Shown here piece after piece: positions 47,421 to 59,120 of a DNA stretch of 64,000 nt. The position numbers and the translations under genes were made by a program. The notes beneath the pieces are model-generated. The model was not told where the DNA came from. It did not search any database and worked only from the letters and a program-made list of their open reading frames with translations. How positions within the stretch are numbered: the first letter of the stretch is position 1; every line of letters begins with the position of its first letter. The stretch lies in NCBI GenBank assembly GCA_963573305.1, contig OY754332.1:53481559-53545558 (forward strand). Reading direction: 5' to 3'. The stretch comes from Pyrrhosoma nymphula. Taxonomy: Eukaryota; Arthropoda; Insecta; Odonata; Coenagrionidae.

Positions 47421-50400
47421 GTTACTGTAGCAAAGGAGTATTGCAAGAATTGGGCAATAAGAACGAAATTACTTAAACATGTTTTGTGTGCTGCGCCAGT
47501 TTTACAGACCAAACGCCGAGAATCAAGCTCCTTGGACTGTGCCTACCCCGAAACGGAACGACGTGATGGGAATGTATGTACATACAAAAGATAATGTGAC
47601 TCACTCACCAATACATTTCATGGATACACGGAGACATTCTGTACAACATAATTCTCACACGAGTTTATTTTCCAAGCAATCTCACTTGCGTTTGCGACTG
47701 TGGATGGTCAAATCAAACCGTCTTAGATTCGCAATTGTTTTGATTTTCGTTGAGCAACTGTCGCGGCGAAGATTTGAAAGAAGAAAGAGAGAGGACATAT
47801 GTTAAATAGGTTGTTTTCAAATATTACCGCTGTTGGATGAAGTTATTTTTTTATTTAAGAATGAATAATGACCAAAATGTGCATAAAGTTACACTTTGGC
47901 TAAATATATTGAGTGAAAGTGGTATGTATTTTTGGAAATTCTGACCTCGCCTATACACTTTCCAAGCTCCTGGGAGAACGGAAGATACAGCGTCAAAATA
48001 TGTAAATAACCATAAAAAATTATAATTTACTGCACAATTTCAAATTACCATCAATTGCAAACTTATGAACTCCACGGTAAATAAAAATAAGTACGAGAAG
48101 GGCAACTTGTACGTACGAGAAGCCAAAATAGCAATCTGAGTTTTGTATGGTGTGCGTAGCTTGAGGTGTTATCCCGGAATAAATTATTCTGTCAGAGTCT
48201 CGATTCCTTCTCTCTAGGATAGGCGGTGGAAAGGGGTAGCGGCCAAAGTTGAGCTGAAGGGGAAACCTTTAAAGGTCATTATCATAGGTCATAAATATCA
48301 TTATACAATTGTATAATGATATTTATTAAGGTTTAGAGAGGAGGAGAGAGGGTAATAGTTCAAGATTATGTTATTTACCTGTTGGCAGTTAGCAATGTTG
48401 GGCCATAAGAACTGCTTGCTATCTCCGCCGGTGCAATTGGGATTTTGATATTTGGGTCGCACTCCTAAGGGGTTAAAGTTTCCTTTCGCTGACCGCTCTG
48501 TTAAGCCGTCCCTGGTGTTAGTACAGCGCAGTAGGGGGCGTGCTGAAGGGAGGATTTGAAGGGTGGCGATGCAAAGGGTGCCGTATGATATTTAATTTTA
48601 GTCGTATTTGGCTCCATATGAGGTACCCTCCATTGATGAGGGACATACGCAATTTGAGCTAGGAAAGCTTTTCCCTCTGCCATCTGCCAACCTTCCAACA
48701 TTTTCCCTAAATGCACCTTATCACATTCATGCGCTGTTCAACTATTTTTGGAGTTTCAAAGGAAACGGATTTGTATTGAATTTCCTAAATATAAACCCAA
48801 TCGCCTTCATAATGCGATGCATGGTGGATTAAATTACATCGGGAAAGTCTTCATGCTACTCGCACAGTTTAGTTAACGTACCTTATCAACCTGCTGGATA
48901 TATTCTGCGTGAGTGAAAGTTGTGCACTATCCTTCTCACTTCCTCATTTCTAATTTCTTTCTTTAAATTTTTCGTTGTACTCTCAGATACATCACAACAC
49001 ATAGATTTTTTATCACTTGGCAGGTCGCAAATTAAATTTCACCATATTTCACTTTATCAAAAAACGCCATGCATTTGCCACCAGTATCATTTCATCACAC
49101 TGCAAAATCGGCCTCTTCTGATCCTTCTGATCGCTCGGCTCGTTTTCAGTCAGTCAGAGAGGGCAATGCTTCTTCTTCGCCGGAGGCATATGAGATGGAG
49201 GTACTCAGCCCTCTCAAAATCACTGCAGAAATACGATTTTAAGAAATCGCCGCGATTTTCTACATGTATCGGACACCAAAACCTCGAAGTGTAAATGTCT
49301 TTACTAGGTGAGGATTTTTCTTGGTAAACTTTCGAAATTTCCGTCTAAACCATTCATAGGACCAGAACAGGCTATATTACAGGGTTAATGAACAACTGAA
49401 AGCAGGTAATGTCGGCAAATAACGTTTGATTCTAAGAAAGTACCAACTTACTAGAGGATTATGGGAAAAGAGCTGAACATATGGCAAACATTTCTTACAT
49501 TAATGAAAGCAGGTGTTAAGGTCTCCAGTGTACATTATTATATCCTTTCTAACCCTTCCCCCCAGGTATGCCACTCATTAGTTTTACCAGCCGAAACAGG
49601 AAACGCCCTGGCGCGACCCAGCCACAGCAATATAAGACTCACCTGCGGGCAGGCGTTCGCCACCACAGGGGTTCCAACGAAGGGCTTAAAACATGCTGAG
49701 TAGAGAGACCCTGATGATACCAGGCAGACATTTTAAAAAGTAAATTCAGACAGGTGAACTGAAAAAAAGGTCAGATAGAGATGGCTCAGCGCATAAAGTG
49801 AGTCCTTCCAAAAAGAAAATTACAATTCCCTCACGAAAGGAGTTCAAAGAAAATGTCTAAGAAAAGGTGAGAGTGGGTTTTCACAAGTACTTAGGGGAGG
49901 ATTGCACACTCCTTTCTCCAATAGGCAGGCATTTCTGTGTTTTCTGCATTTGGTGAAAGAAAATCCATTTCGCCACGGTTTCAAATCCCTCGCTGGGAAT
50001 CACAGACAAGCAAGTTGTCAAGCAAAATTCTGTTATTGATAGCTAAGTCATTAAAATCAAACAACAGTCATGAGATTCTCTCGGACAGGTCAAGACCACC
50101 AAGATATCTCGGCGGTATTGGACTGGTACCCGCAGCGATGACGTGCTACTGGCACAGAGTAAAGATATATCCCTACTCTGTGCTACTGGCGTGACGTAAT
50201 CAATGAAGCCCTTTCATATCTCCCCTTTCATTTCAATCAGAAAAAATTGTTGTCTTATTTTTTTTCTAAATTATACTAAGAAGTGCTCCTTAAAATTTTA
50301 ATTCTCCCGGAATAAAATTGTAGACTCCAATCAATTTACAATTCAAGAGTCTGTCAAAAATTAATGAAAGGAGGACAGTACTTAAAAACGCATATGGGAC

Positions 50401-50859
50401 TTTATGACTTCATAATTAAATACTGATAAAAGTTTGGCTATTCGTATGTATTGTGATGCACGATCGTTGCTCCATAATGTTTCAAACATGACCCAGCCGT
50501 GAAGTCGGGTAATTTTGCCGTGTTTTGATTTGATTTACGATGACTTGCATCAAACATGTGAATGACATCGATCTACGATGAATTTCATTTTAAAGTCAAA
50601 TCAGGTATCTCTCTAACAATGTATCATATGCCCTTCCAATCATGCTCAGCGTTAATGTGTAACGCGTCAGATTCCAGGTCTACACTATTTTGACGGCGAC
50701 CAGTAGGTTAGGAGCTGCAGGAGACTCGGAGGCTACAAGCAAATCTTAGATTATCTTTCTTGCAAACATCACACGTAAGTTTATACACTCCACTCTTATG
50801 TATGAAGTATCTCGTAGCATTCGTAAATAAATAGTATTAGTAATATTAATCACTAAATG
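47421..50859. other. no secure feature; contains a 36-nt perfect palindrome
   Basis: About 3.4 kb with only short frames (for example 48608-48832, 48920-49294, 49461-49703), none with a known motif. The palindrome is listed separately. Confidence 0.35.
48291..48326. repeat. 36-nt perfect palindrome
   Basis: ATAAATATCATTATACAA followed directly by its exact complement, no spacer. A 12-nt palindrome ACCTTTAAAGGT lies about 20 nt upstream. Confidence 0.95.
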
Positions 50860-51324
50860 CAGGGGCGGCTCCAGACCTGAGGTTCGGGGGGGGGGGGGCA
50901 CCAGCAGCTCTTGGGGTATGGAATACCCCCAAGGAAAAGGGGGGTTCGCGGGTCTCGTCCCGGAAATTTGTAACAAAATATGTGCAAAATGGCGCGTTAT
51001 AAGTGGTTTGGAAGCAAACGTTTGCATTTTAAGAAGAGCAAGTTTTTACTAAATGCATATTTCCCTTTTAGATTACCACGAAGTTTCGACTTTTTACAAA
51101 ATTATTTTGATTTACATGCGCATTAAACTAGTGATTTTAGAAACAGTTTTAGTTTTCATACAATTTAACTAGATTTTAAAGTAAAATAACTAAAACTTCA
51201 ATAACAAAAAAAAGTAACGAAATAATTTAGGCTTCTAATTTAAGGCCTATGACAAATAAATACGCCGGGTTTTTTAGAGGGGGGGGGGGCAATTTCAACC
51301 CTTGGGGCCGCCAATGTCTAGATG
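50852..51324 (+). mobile_element. hAT-like MITE family M1, longer copy
   Basis: The body is 50860-51316, starting CAGGGGCGGCTCCAGA and ending in the inverse of CATTGGCGGCCCCAAG. The flanks ACTAAATG and TCTAGATG match at 6 of 8, compatible with an aged 8-bp duplication. The ends and the inner GGGACGAGACC and TACCCCAAGAG blocks match the element at 53864-54038 in opposite orientation, which proves a mobile family. The middle 260 bp are absent from the shorter copy. Confidence 0.75.
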
Positions 51325-51660
51325 CCTCTTTAGCAGTGTACTGCATGTTTGCATGTTCATTGACGTAGCACTCTCCCAGTTTCTAGTTTGACTGCGTACT
51401 GTCCTGACTGCGCCTAGCGGTCGGGGGAACGTGCGAGGTCCCGATTTGTACTGGGAAGAGTGCTGCATGCCTGGTGTGAAATCATCCCGTGCCACATACC
51501 TTAGTGGTGGCTTGCACAGTGATGTAGATGGCTCGTAGATGTAGAGTATCTACTTGCAAAATTTAGATCTGGGAAGTTTGAGGATGACACGGAGGATATT
51601 ATTTTAACCCAAGAGCGAGACATTAATTAGAGAGTCCATTAACATTCAATTCACTTTTGC
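51325..51660. other. no recognisable feature
   Basis: Spacer before the LINE 5' end; nothing identified. Confidence 0.4.
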
Positions 51661-51664
51661 TCTA

Positions 51665-52995
51665 CACTTTCTGTACTACAACCTTGACGTGGTGGCAGGG
51701 CTTACGCGTTCAAATGATCCCTAGAGCTGGACTGGCAGGAGAAATTGCTACTGCTCCTGATAGGGCTACCCATTCCAGATAGGTCAAAGGGTAGCAGCCA
51801 GACGAAAGATAGTTCACGTGTTGGTGTCACGTTAAAATACCGTTGGCAAGCGGGGATGGGGAAGTCCTCCCAACGATCAATTACCCTGAATATTAAATTC
51901 ATTATTAGAGAATTGAATCCTGGCAACCACGGGACCCCGTCCACTAAGACGGATGTCGTTACGGGGGAGGGAAGGCCTCCGCGGTCGTCATCACACGAAA
52001 TCCTTGCCCAACAATGTCGTCAGAAGATATAAGGAATAGATGAGAGAGGAAGAAGAAAAATAAAAAGATAAGGAGGAAATCAGCGGTAAAAATAGAAACT
52101 TGGAGCGTAAGGATGGTATTGATGGCTTGGAAGTTAGAAAATATTAAACAGGAGATAAAAGGAAAATGTGCTCTGTGGCTGCGCGAGGTGAGATGGAGGG
52201 ATAGCGGGAACTATTGGAGTGATAGTTACAGGGTAATCTACGGTGGGGGAGGCGAGAGTCAACGTGGGGTGGCTATGGTACTGAATGCGTAATTGGGGAT
52301 GATTGTAGTAAACATTGAACAGGTGAGCGACAGGATGCTAGAGGTAGAAATAAAAGCACGCCCGACGAATTTCGTATTGGTCCAGGTGTTCATGCCTACG
52401 AGTAACCACAAGGAGGAAGGGGTGGATGGAGTATGCGAACAACTAGAAGAAATAATTAGAGATGCCCCGGGAAACAAAAACCTGATAGTGATGGGCGACT
52501 GGAATGCAGTGGCGTGCGAAGAGAGGGATGGATTTGAAGTGGAAGAGTATGGGCTAGGGGCAAGAAATGTCTGCGGAGAGAGCGCAGCTGAATTTTGTAG
52601 AAAAATAAATTAGTGGTCACAAACACTTGGTGTAGCACCTCAGGCATGTACTTATACACATGGAAAATGCCAGGTGATATTGGGAGATATCAAATTGATT
52701 ACATTATGGCAACTGGCAAGGCAGATATTTAGGAACAATTTCAAAACTCGCCAAGTTATCCGGGAGCGGATGCGGACTCAGACCATAATTTAGGTATAAT
52801 GAACTGCGATGTAAGATTCATAAAGCTTTGCAAAAGTAGGAGGATGAACGTGGAAGACTTGGAAAGGTTGAAAAGGAGGGAATGCCAGGAGATAGTGGAA
52901 AAGAACATGGTTTAAGCAAAGCAAATTGGAACACTTGAGGGAAAATGGGAGATTGTAACACAGGCATAGTAAAGAGCAGCGGAGTAAACAAAAGA
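51665..52995 (+). pseudogene. RTE-like LINE, 5' UTR and endonuclease
   Basis: A leader (51665-52080, with CCTTGACGTGGTGGCAGGGC) precedes the coding part. The EEP endonuclease follows: VETWSVRMV at about 52090, YGGGGESQRGVAMVLNA, then after a stop MGMIVVNIEQVSDRMLEVEI, VLVQVFMPTSN, and the catalytic VMGDWNAV at about 52490. ARYQIDYIM-like and DSDHNLG blocks follow near 52690 and 52780. Stops and frameshifts are frequent. The domain would nick DNA for target-primed reverse transcription. It is the only LINE here that keeps the 5' end, and it runs into a palindromic junction at about 53020. Confidence 0.8.
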
Positions 52996-53062
52996 GGCAT
53001 AGTGAGGATAATAGCGCTAGCGAAGAAGCAAACGCTTCTTCCTCTAGCGCTATCCCCCACCG
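52996..53062. repeat. palindromic junction between oppositely oriented LINE segments
   Basis: ATAGCGCTAGCGAAGAAGC and the inverse of ATAGCGCTAGAGGAAGAAGC face each other around a spacer of a few bases. Both arms encode the IALAKKAF-type block of the LINE, in opposite senses. Confidence 0.8.
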
Positions 53063-53745
53063 AATATCTTTGCTAACATGCCCCTTTTCTTTCAGCGTGC
53101 TACCCAAGTAATTAAATTGCTCTACTTGCTCCAGTTTTTGCCCTCCTAATTTTATGGCCAGCCTAGCTTTTTTATCTTAGAAAATGTCCTTACATTTGTT
53201 TTCTTGTGATCTATTTTCTAACCGTTTTTCCGCAGTGATTTTCTAATGCATCTATCAAAGCTTGCATCCCTCCGATGATCGACTAACAAACGCCTGCTCG
53301 TACGCAAAACTAACCGATTTTATTAGCTGGCCTCAAACTTTTATTCCCATTTCTAGCGTTCCCATGTCACTCTAATAATTTACTCGTCATAAATTCTAAA
53401 AAGCAAAGGCGATAATAGACACCGTTGCCTTACCCCGCGACCTCGGTACCATATATTCTCTTCTCCTATACTGTTTATCTTCTTATTCGATCAATATCTT
53501 CCCTGCTTAATTCTTAACCTTTGGTACGGTTTGCCCTTTCTTTACACCAGATGACATGTTCATTTTTACGTATTTCGCACCCACTTCTTCCTCTTTCTGA
53601 AGTGTTCGCATTTTCTCGCTTTGTCCTTTCCACCAATTCTCCTTCGCCCCATTGTTTACTCGCAGGATTTTTTTGCTTAATGCCTTAAACATTGAACTAG
53701 CTAGGAAATACTATGAAGTCGCTTTCTCCGACAGTGCTACTTCCA
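53035..53745 (-). pseudogene. RTE-like LINE, linker and reverse transcriptase, inverted
   Basis: Read on the minus strand from 53700: MFKALSKKILRVNNGAKENW, MRTLQKEEEVGAKYVKMN, KKGQTVPKVKN, then a deletion to RSRGKATV (remnant of the RQGCPLSP motif), MGIKVGGQLIKSVSFAYEQA, and QFNYLGSTLKEKGHVSKDIR. The catalytic FADD is FAYE (53297-53308), so both aspartates are lost. The segment ends at the palindromic junction with the endonuclease part. It is not a simple twin-priming product, because the inverted part is the 3' half. Confidence 0.75.
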
Positions 53746-53855
53746 CGTTCATGATTTTGCGCTGTAGGAAAAAAGGAATGGTTATTTCGATTTGATTATT
53801 GTCGGTCGCGTGACGTTACTTGGCGTTCGTCGGGCGCGTCTATTTGAAGAGGCCA

Positions 53856-54046
53856 ATCCAAGGCATTGGCGGCCCCAAAGGGGAGGGGGCAATTGCCCCC
53901 CCCCCAAACCATTTTGCACATAGTTTGTTACGAATTTCCGGGACGAGATCCACGAATCCCCCTTTTCCTGGGAGGTATTCCATACCCCAAGAGCCGCTGG
54001 CCCCCCCCCCCCTAACCTCTGGTCTGGAGAGGCACCTGATCCAAGG
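53856..54046 (-). mobile_element. hAT-like MITE family M1, 175-bp copy, perfect 8-bp TSD
   Basis: The body is 53864-54038, starting CATTGGCGGCCCCAAAGG and ending GGTCTGGAGAGGCACCTG. ATCCAAGG flanks it exactly on both sides (53856-53863 and 54039-54046). It is the reverse of the ends of the 50860 copy. Poly-C runs of 10-13 bases lie inside both ends. No coding capacity. Confidence 0.92.
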
Positions 54047-54124
54047 ATGTACGTCCAGTGGAATCTTGTTTTTACTTTATTATTTACCTTATTACCTCAT
54101 TTTCCTTAATGACGTACAATATCG

Positions 54125-54770
54125 ACGAAAAAAATCTCCCGAAGGGGTTGGTGATTGGAAGGTGGTGTAGTTGTAGTGTGGTTAAGGTTGTAGCGTATTT
54201 TATTAAAGAAAAAAAATCCCTCGAGTGGTTTGGTAATTGGAACTGGGTAGTTGTACTGTGTTGTAAGTTGTAGCGTATTTTTTTAAAGAAAAAAATCCCC
54301 CGAGTAGGTTGATGATTGGTGGGTGGCGTAGTTGTAGTGTGTTGAAAGTTGTAGCGTATTTTAAAAAGAAAAAAGCTCTGAGTGGGTTTTTGAATCGAGG
54401 GGTGTGTGATTGTAGTGTGGTCAAAGTATTTTCTAAGGGAAAAAATAAATCTCCCGAGTGGGTTGGTGATTGGAATGTGGTGTAGGTAGTTATAGTGTGG
54501 TGAAAGTTGTAGCGTATATTTTATAAAGGAAAAAATCCCCAGATTGGGTTTGTGATTGGAGGGGAGTGTAGTTGTTGTGTGGTGGAAGTTGAAGCGTGTT
54601 TTTTTAAAGAAAAAAATCCCTCGAGTGGTTTGGTGATTGGAGGAGAGTGTAGTTGTAATGTCGTCAATGTTGTAGCGAATTTTTTTAAAGAAAAGAATCC
54701 CCCGAGTGGGTTGGTGAATCGAGGGGGGTGTGGTGGTAGTATAGTCAAAGTTGTAGCTGAAATGGTAGGG
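54125..54770. repeat. tandem array, ~80-bp unit, eight diverged copies
   Basis: Units carry AAAGAAAAAAATCCC, CGAGTGGGTTGGTGATTGG, GTGTAGTTGTAGTGTGGT and AAGTTGTAGCGTATTTT in order. Unit starts are spaced 76-86 bp. Copies differ by substitutions and small indels. The mirrored open frames on both strands arise from the repetition. Confidence 0.92.
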
Positions 54771-55594
54771 GAAGAGGTTGTGTAAAACGCGTTGTATAGC
54801 GGGGATAATTTAAGTTGAAGGCGAAAAAACAATGAGTGAGGTGTTTAAAGCGAAGAGGAGTAACTGCTCCACTGCAGCGTCATCTCAGGAAAATAGGAGG
54901 AAAAGGTCAGATTTTCGAACCTGGCGTCGAGAAAGAAATGGATTTCACAGACAGTTTTTAGTGAATGGTATTGGAAAGGAATAGGGTAAATGAAGAAAAT
55001 GAAAGGTTAGTATAAATGCGCATATGTAACATAGCCAAATATGTGAAGTACGTTGTTGAAGGTGAGCGGAAAGCAGGTGAATTGGAGGAATTTCCGGACT
55101 GGACGCTTCGATTCAAATACCCCTCTCCGTATGGGAAAATAAAAATTACATTTTGTAATGGTCCACTAAGTAAATTGATTTATTTCTAACGACCCGGGTT
55201 TCATAATGTTGTGACATCTTCAGGTACATTGATCATTTTTACATCCGTATATATACAGAAATCCTGGTGCTTACTACTGGTGGGGGTAAGAGGGGAAGCG
55301 AGGGGGATACTTTCGTTTGAACCACTTACCCTATAGTAACTATACGGATCATAATATTAGTTTCAATTTTACAGTAAAAGAAATTTCATACTTTTGCTAA
55401 AACGTCATAAAATGACCGAATTTCAAAAAATAGACGTCATGAAACAGGAAAATAAAAGTCATGAAAGTCATAGAATAAAGGTCATATTTCATTCAAGTAT
55501 TCTACCAGCTGATTGGTAGGTTCTTGGACAGTCCCCATTCTTCATCCCAACCTCATTAAAATGGAAAAATAAAAGTCATAAACGTTCCGTCTCT
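54771..55594. other. no recognisable feature
   Basis: Nothing identified apart from low-complexity AT stretches. Confidence 0.4.
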
Positions 55595-56640
55595 GATCAT
55601 CAGTATTCCAAGCCGTCAATCCGAAGATAGGTTTGCTGCAGCTCTCCACTCCACTCTCCTATCAGCCAATCGCTTCATCCCTTCATAATTTTTCACTTTG
55701 ACGTCCTTCACAATCTGTCTGACGTATTCCATTCTTGGTCTTACTCCGTAATTCTCTCTATCTATTTGAACTTCCATTAGTGTTTTCAATAAGGTATTGT
55801 GTCGCAAAATATGTCCAATAAGTTTGTCTCATCTTCTCACCAGAATTTTCATGACACTTCTTTTATCTTCAACTCTTCCTAAGACATCTACGTTTGTGAT
55901 TCTCTCCGTTCATTTAAGCAACATAATTCTTCGATAGCACCACATATGCATTGCTTCCAATCCCTTATACTCTGCAAAAGTGTCAATTTCAATTCCATTT
56001 TTTAAATAGGTACCCTTTCCATCTGAATGTAGCAGTAGCACTAATATTTCCCAGAAGCAAAATGGCCTTATATCCCATTGCTTCCCCCTTGCCCTATTTG
56101 CTACTGAGCCCATCATGTATTGTTCCTATGGAACCAATAATATATGCTATTCTCACCTGTTTTATCAGTCAATCACCAGGAACAGGCAATCTTGTGTGAT
56201 GTTGGTAGTTTTGGAGGGGCCTCCTACTTTGATTCTCACATCTAGCACTTCTCATGCCTCTCTTACCATATCCTCGTTATAAATGCTTAGAGCAAAGGCG
56301 ACAAATGGCAGCCTTGCCTCACCCTGCGACCTATAACTCCCTACCCTGATTCTCCATCAGCCACCCTCACTTGTGCCCTCTGGGACATTTATAAGTTTCG
56401 GATGAGTCTTCTATCTCGCCAATCTATTCCTATTTTCCCGGGTATCTGCATTAGTTTTTTTTATTCACTCCGTCAAACGGCTTTACGTAATCCACAAGCA
56501 AGCAAAATAATCCTGATTATATTCTACGTTTCTTTCTAAAAGTGTTCTCATCGCAACTCACAGTTTTCCTCCCCTTCCTGAGCTCAAACTAGCCATCGTC
56601 CAAGTAGAAATTTTGTTCTGCTCTTCAACTTTTTTTAAAT
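55595..56640 (-). pseudogene. RTE-like LINE, reverse transcriptase to C-terminus
   Basis: On the minus strand from 56640: AMRTLLERNVEYNQDYFACL (start of the motif A region, degenerate), NRNRLAR, a damaged RQGC-LSPL motif near 56300, IYNEDMVREA, then after a deletion GLEAMHMWCYRRIMLLK at about 55920, and from 55807 RHNTLLKTLMEVQI, RPRMEYVRQIVKDVK and RLADRRVEWRAAANLSSD to a stop at 55616. The FADD motif is not visible. It is 5'-truncated, with deletions and stops, and related to the 1.8 and 22.2 kb tails. Confidence 0.8.
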
Positions 56641-57254
56641 ATTCTAAATAAAACATTTGCCTTCCCCGCTGCAGGGCACAACACCTGTACTGGTGGGCGG
56701 CGCCCTGCAGTTTCTAGAATACAATACACAATGCAAGGGGTATATATTTACACTCCTTGTATAGGTATTATAGACTCCTTGTCTTTATGACTGACTATAT
56801 TTCTTCTAGAAAATTATAGTTGGGGGGAGGGGGGGAAGGGTACTCTTTCCCAACAGTATTTTTTCGACCTATCTAGTATGTGTAACCCTACCAGGAGCAA
56901 TAATAATTTTTCCTTCAATTTCAGGTCTTGGGTTCATGGGAACGCGCCAGCCCTACCACCACGTCAATGTTGGAGTCCAAAGGAAGGACCTATATCTGAA
57001 GTCTTATAGTAATTTAAAATGCAAAAAAGGAACTCTGCACCGAATTCAGTGTATGGGAGTAAAAGGTAACCAAATGGGGTGAAATTAGTTTGCAATTTTT
57101 ATTTCTTTTCTGCTCGGTTTTAGGTCACGACCTGTATTATTACCAAACTTGAACTCCCTAGGTCGCTAAGATGTCCTCCAAACAGGCGTGGTCGACGGAC
57201 GACATTTTTTTAGTATATACCGAATATATGTAGATGGGCAATTAAGAATCAATT
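56641..57254. other. no gene; a short hairpin
   Basis: CTGCAGGGC and its exact inverse GCCCTGCAG face each other at about 56671-56711. A G-rich run is present at 56820-56840. Nothing else identified. Confidence 0.35.
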
Positions 57255-57521
57255 GATTGCCCGCACTCACTCAATCAGTGATTCAACCCGAAGGTTGGTT
57301 TGGATAGTTGATGGTAGAGCTCAACCCGGACTAAGCCACAGGCGTGTGAATTTCACACATTCAGGGTAGGGGAGCCAGTTCCTTTCCCTGGGCCACCTCG
57401 CACTCCGAGGATTTTTTGTTCGGGGGAGTTCAAAGGCTTCACCCGGATTTGAACCCGGGACCCTTCGATCATTAGCCAAGCGCTCTACCCACTAGGCGAC
57501 CTCGCTCCCCGATTGCCCGCA
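57255..57521 (-). mobile_element. tRNA-derived SINE with 11-bp target duplication
   Basis: The body is 57266-57510. On the minus strand it starts GGGGAGCGAGGTCGCC, with an A-box-like TAGTGGGTAGAGCG and a perfect B box, GGGTTCAAATCC, in tRNA spacing, followed by an unrelated 170-bp body. GATTGCCCGCA flanks it identically at 57255-57265 and 57511-57521. Pol III would transcribe it, and a LINE would have to mobilise it. No poly-A tail is evident. Confidence 0.93.
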
Positions 57522-58417
57522 AATAAATATGAAAGCTTCATATGCATAGGGACTATATTTAATAGCAAATGTAGCTATAATAGGTCCGAGGCCACTACTG
57601 TATTTTAGTTTCGCGCTCCGGCTGTCGGGTCAAATATCCTTAAGCAGTGGACTGTACCAACCAGTAGACCTGGTATGGTGCAACCAACTGTTATTATTAT
57701 GCTAAAGAGCTTTAAAATTTTACTCCCGCAAATATCGTATGATAAAAAAATTGGAGTGTGCTATATCTGGGTATGCCCATATGGCACATTGATAAGCACC
57801 GATGTTTTCGAAAACGACATTAAATTGAAAAATGGGCTTTAAACCTGTAATATAAGAGTCGTCATCACCAGTATATTCGGCATTAATCAGAAACTCGAGA
57901 AAAAACGGCACGAATGGGTTAATGGAATGAGCAACCTCATTTGTTGGTCGCCTCCACAAATAAGGGACCAACCACATGGGCTTACATTCAGTACCTCTTG
58001 ACTGAGGAGATTTAAGGAGGACTGGGAGAATTTCTTGGCTCTATCTTTAGTAATTGCTGTTGCTTCTTTTGGTGCATGATGATGTCTATTTGAACCCTGA
58101 GCATATGCATTAGCCGCCCACCACAATATATGAATCTCTGGCAAAGGCTAAAACCAACCTCAATTGTTTCTCGTCATAATTGGCATTCTGAAAAACTAAT
58201 GTCCATCGGTGCATGGACAGTCCTGCCTACAATTTCCTTGACTAAAAAAACTTATAAAGGGAGTTTACTCTTACGTTTCCCTGAAGCTTAACATACCCTC
58301 CATAAAATAGTAATAGCTTTTCAAATTATTGGTAGCTTTGACCTCCCCTCCTTTCACGCCATCCAATATCCTTCTACTTCCTTTGCCACGCTTAACCAAC
58401 ACTCGTAACAGCATGCC
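57522..58417. other. no recognisable feature
   Basis: Minus-strand frames at 57720-57977 and 57887-58144 overlap and have no known motif. Confidence 0.35.
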
Positions 58418-59120
58418 GTTATATCCATAGGCGTGCGCACAGTGCCTCGGCCCTGAGTGCCTCGGCACCCCCAAAAAATTTAGGAGGGGCGCCAAAATTT
58501 GGATGGAACAGAAAACGTGGGAGAAGGCGAATCCTGCTGAGAAAAACTGGAAAACCAATCAATCTAAAAAGTTTTAAAGGTCTGATTTTATTTTTTTATC
58601 TGTAATACCACTACTCAAACTATCATTGCATGTGTTTCTTTGAAATAAGGTACGGAGCTCGACTGTGGGCACGAAAAAGCGAGAAGTAGTATAGTATTCG
58701 TGTAGTTAAAACATTATTCTAATAAGGCTGATTACAAAACGTTTTTCGTATTTTTTTACCGAAATTTCTTCCCTATAGTTACCCTGATTTTATTTTATAC
58801 AAAGTAAATAACTGACTAGTTAATATATTTTATGCAATTATTATCAAAGCTTTATTTAATTGCTGCTTTTAAATTGTTTTTTAAGAAACGTCTTATCCTA
58901 GCATTAAACATTAAAGCAGAAATGTAATATATAAATTTTGTGTTTTACACAAATATTGGGGCCTTCTAATTCTGTTGTGGGACTTGCATTATGGAACTGG
59001 CTTTCCTCCAAGCACTTGGGGTTAAGACCTATGGTTACGGTCATGGGCAACGGCAAAAGGTGGCATTTTTATCGTTGGCACCACCAATAGCAAAATCCTG
59101 CGCACGCCTATAGTTATATC
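58418..59120. mobile_element. hAT-type MITE, 687 bp, 8-bp target duplication
   Basis: The body is 58426-59112. The left end CATAGGCGTGCGCAC and the inverted right end TATAGGCGTGCGCAG match at 13 of 15. GTTATATC flanks it exactly (58418-58425 and 59113-59120). An inner CTCGGCACCCCC and TTGGCACCACC pair sits near the ends. No transposase is present, so it is non-autonomous. Confidence 0.9.

Noticed and set aside
54058..54832. Open frames on both strands over the tandem array
   Set aside because: Repetition of a stop-poor unit explains them; the peptides are low complexity.
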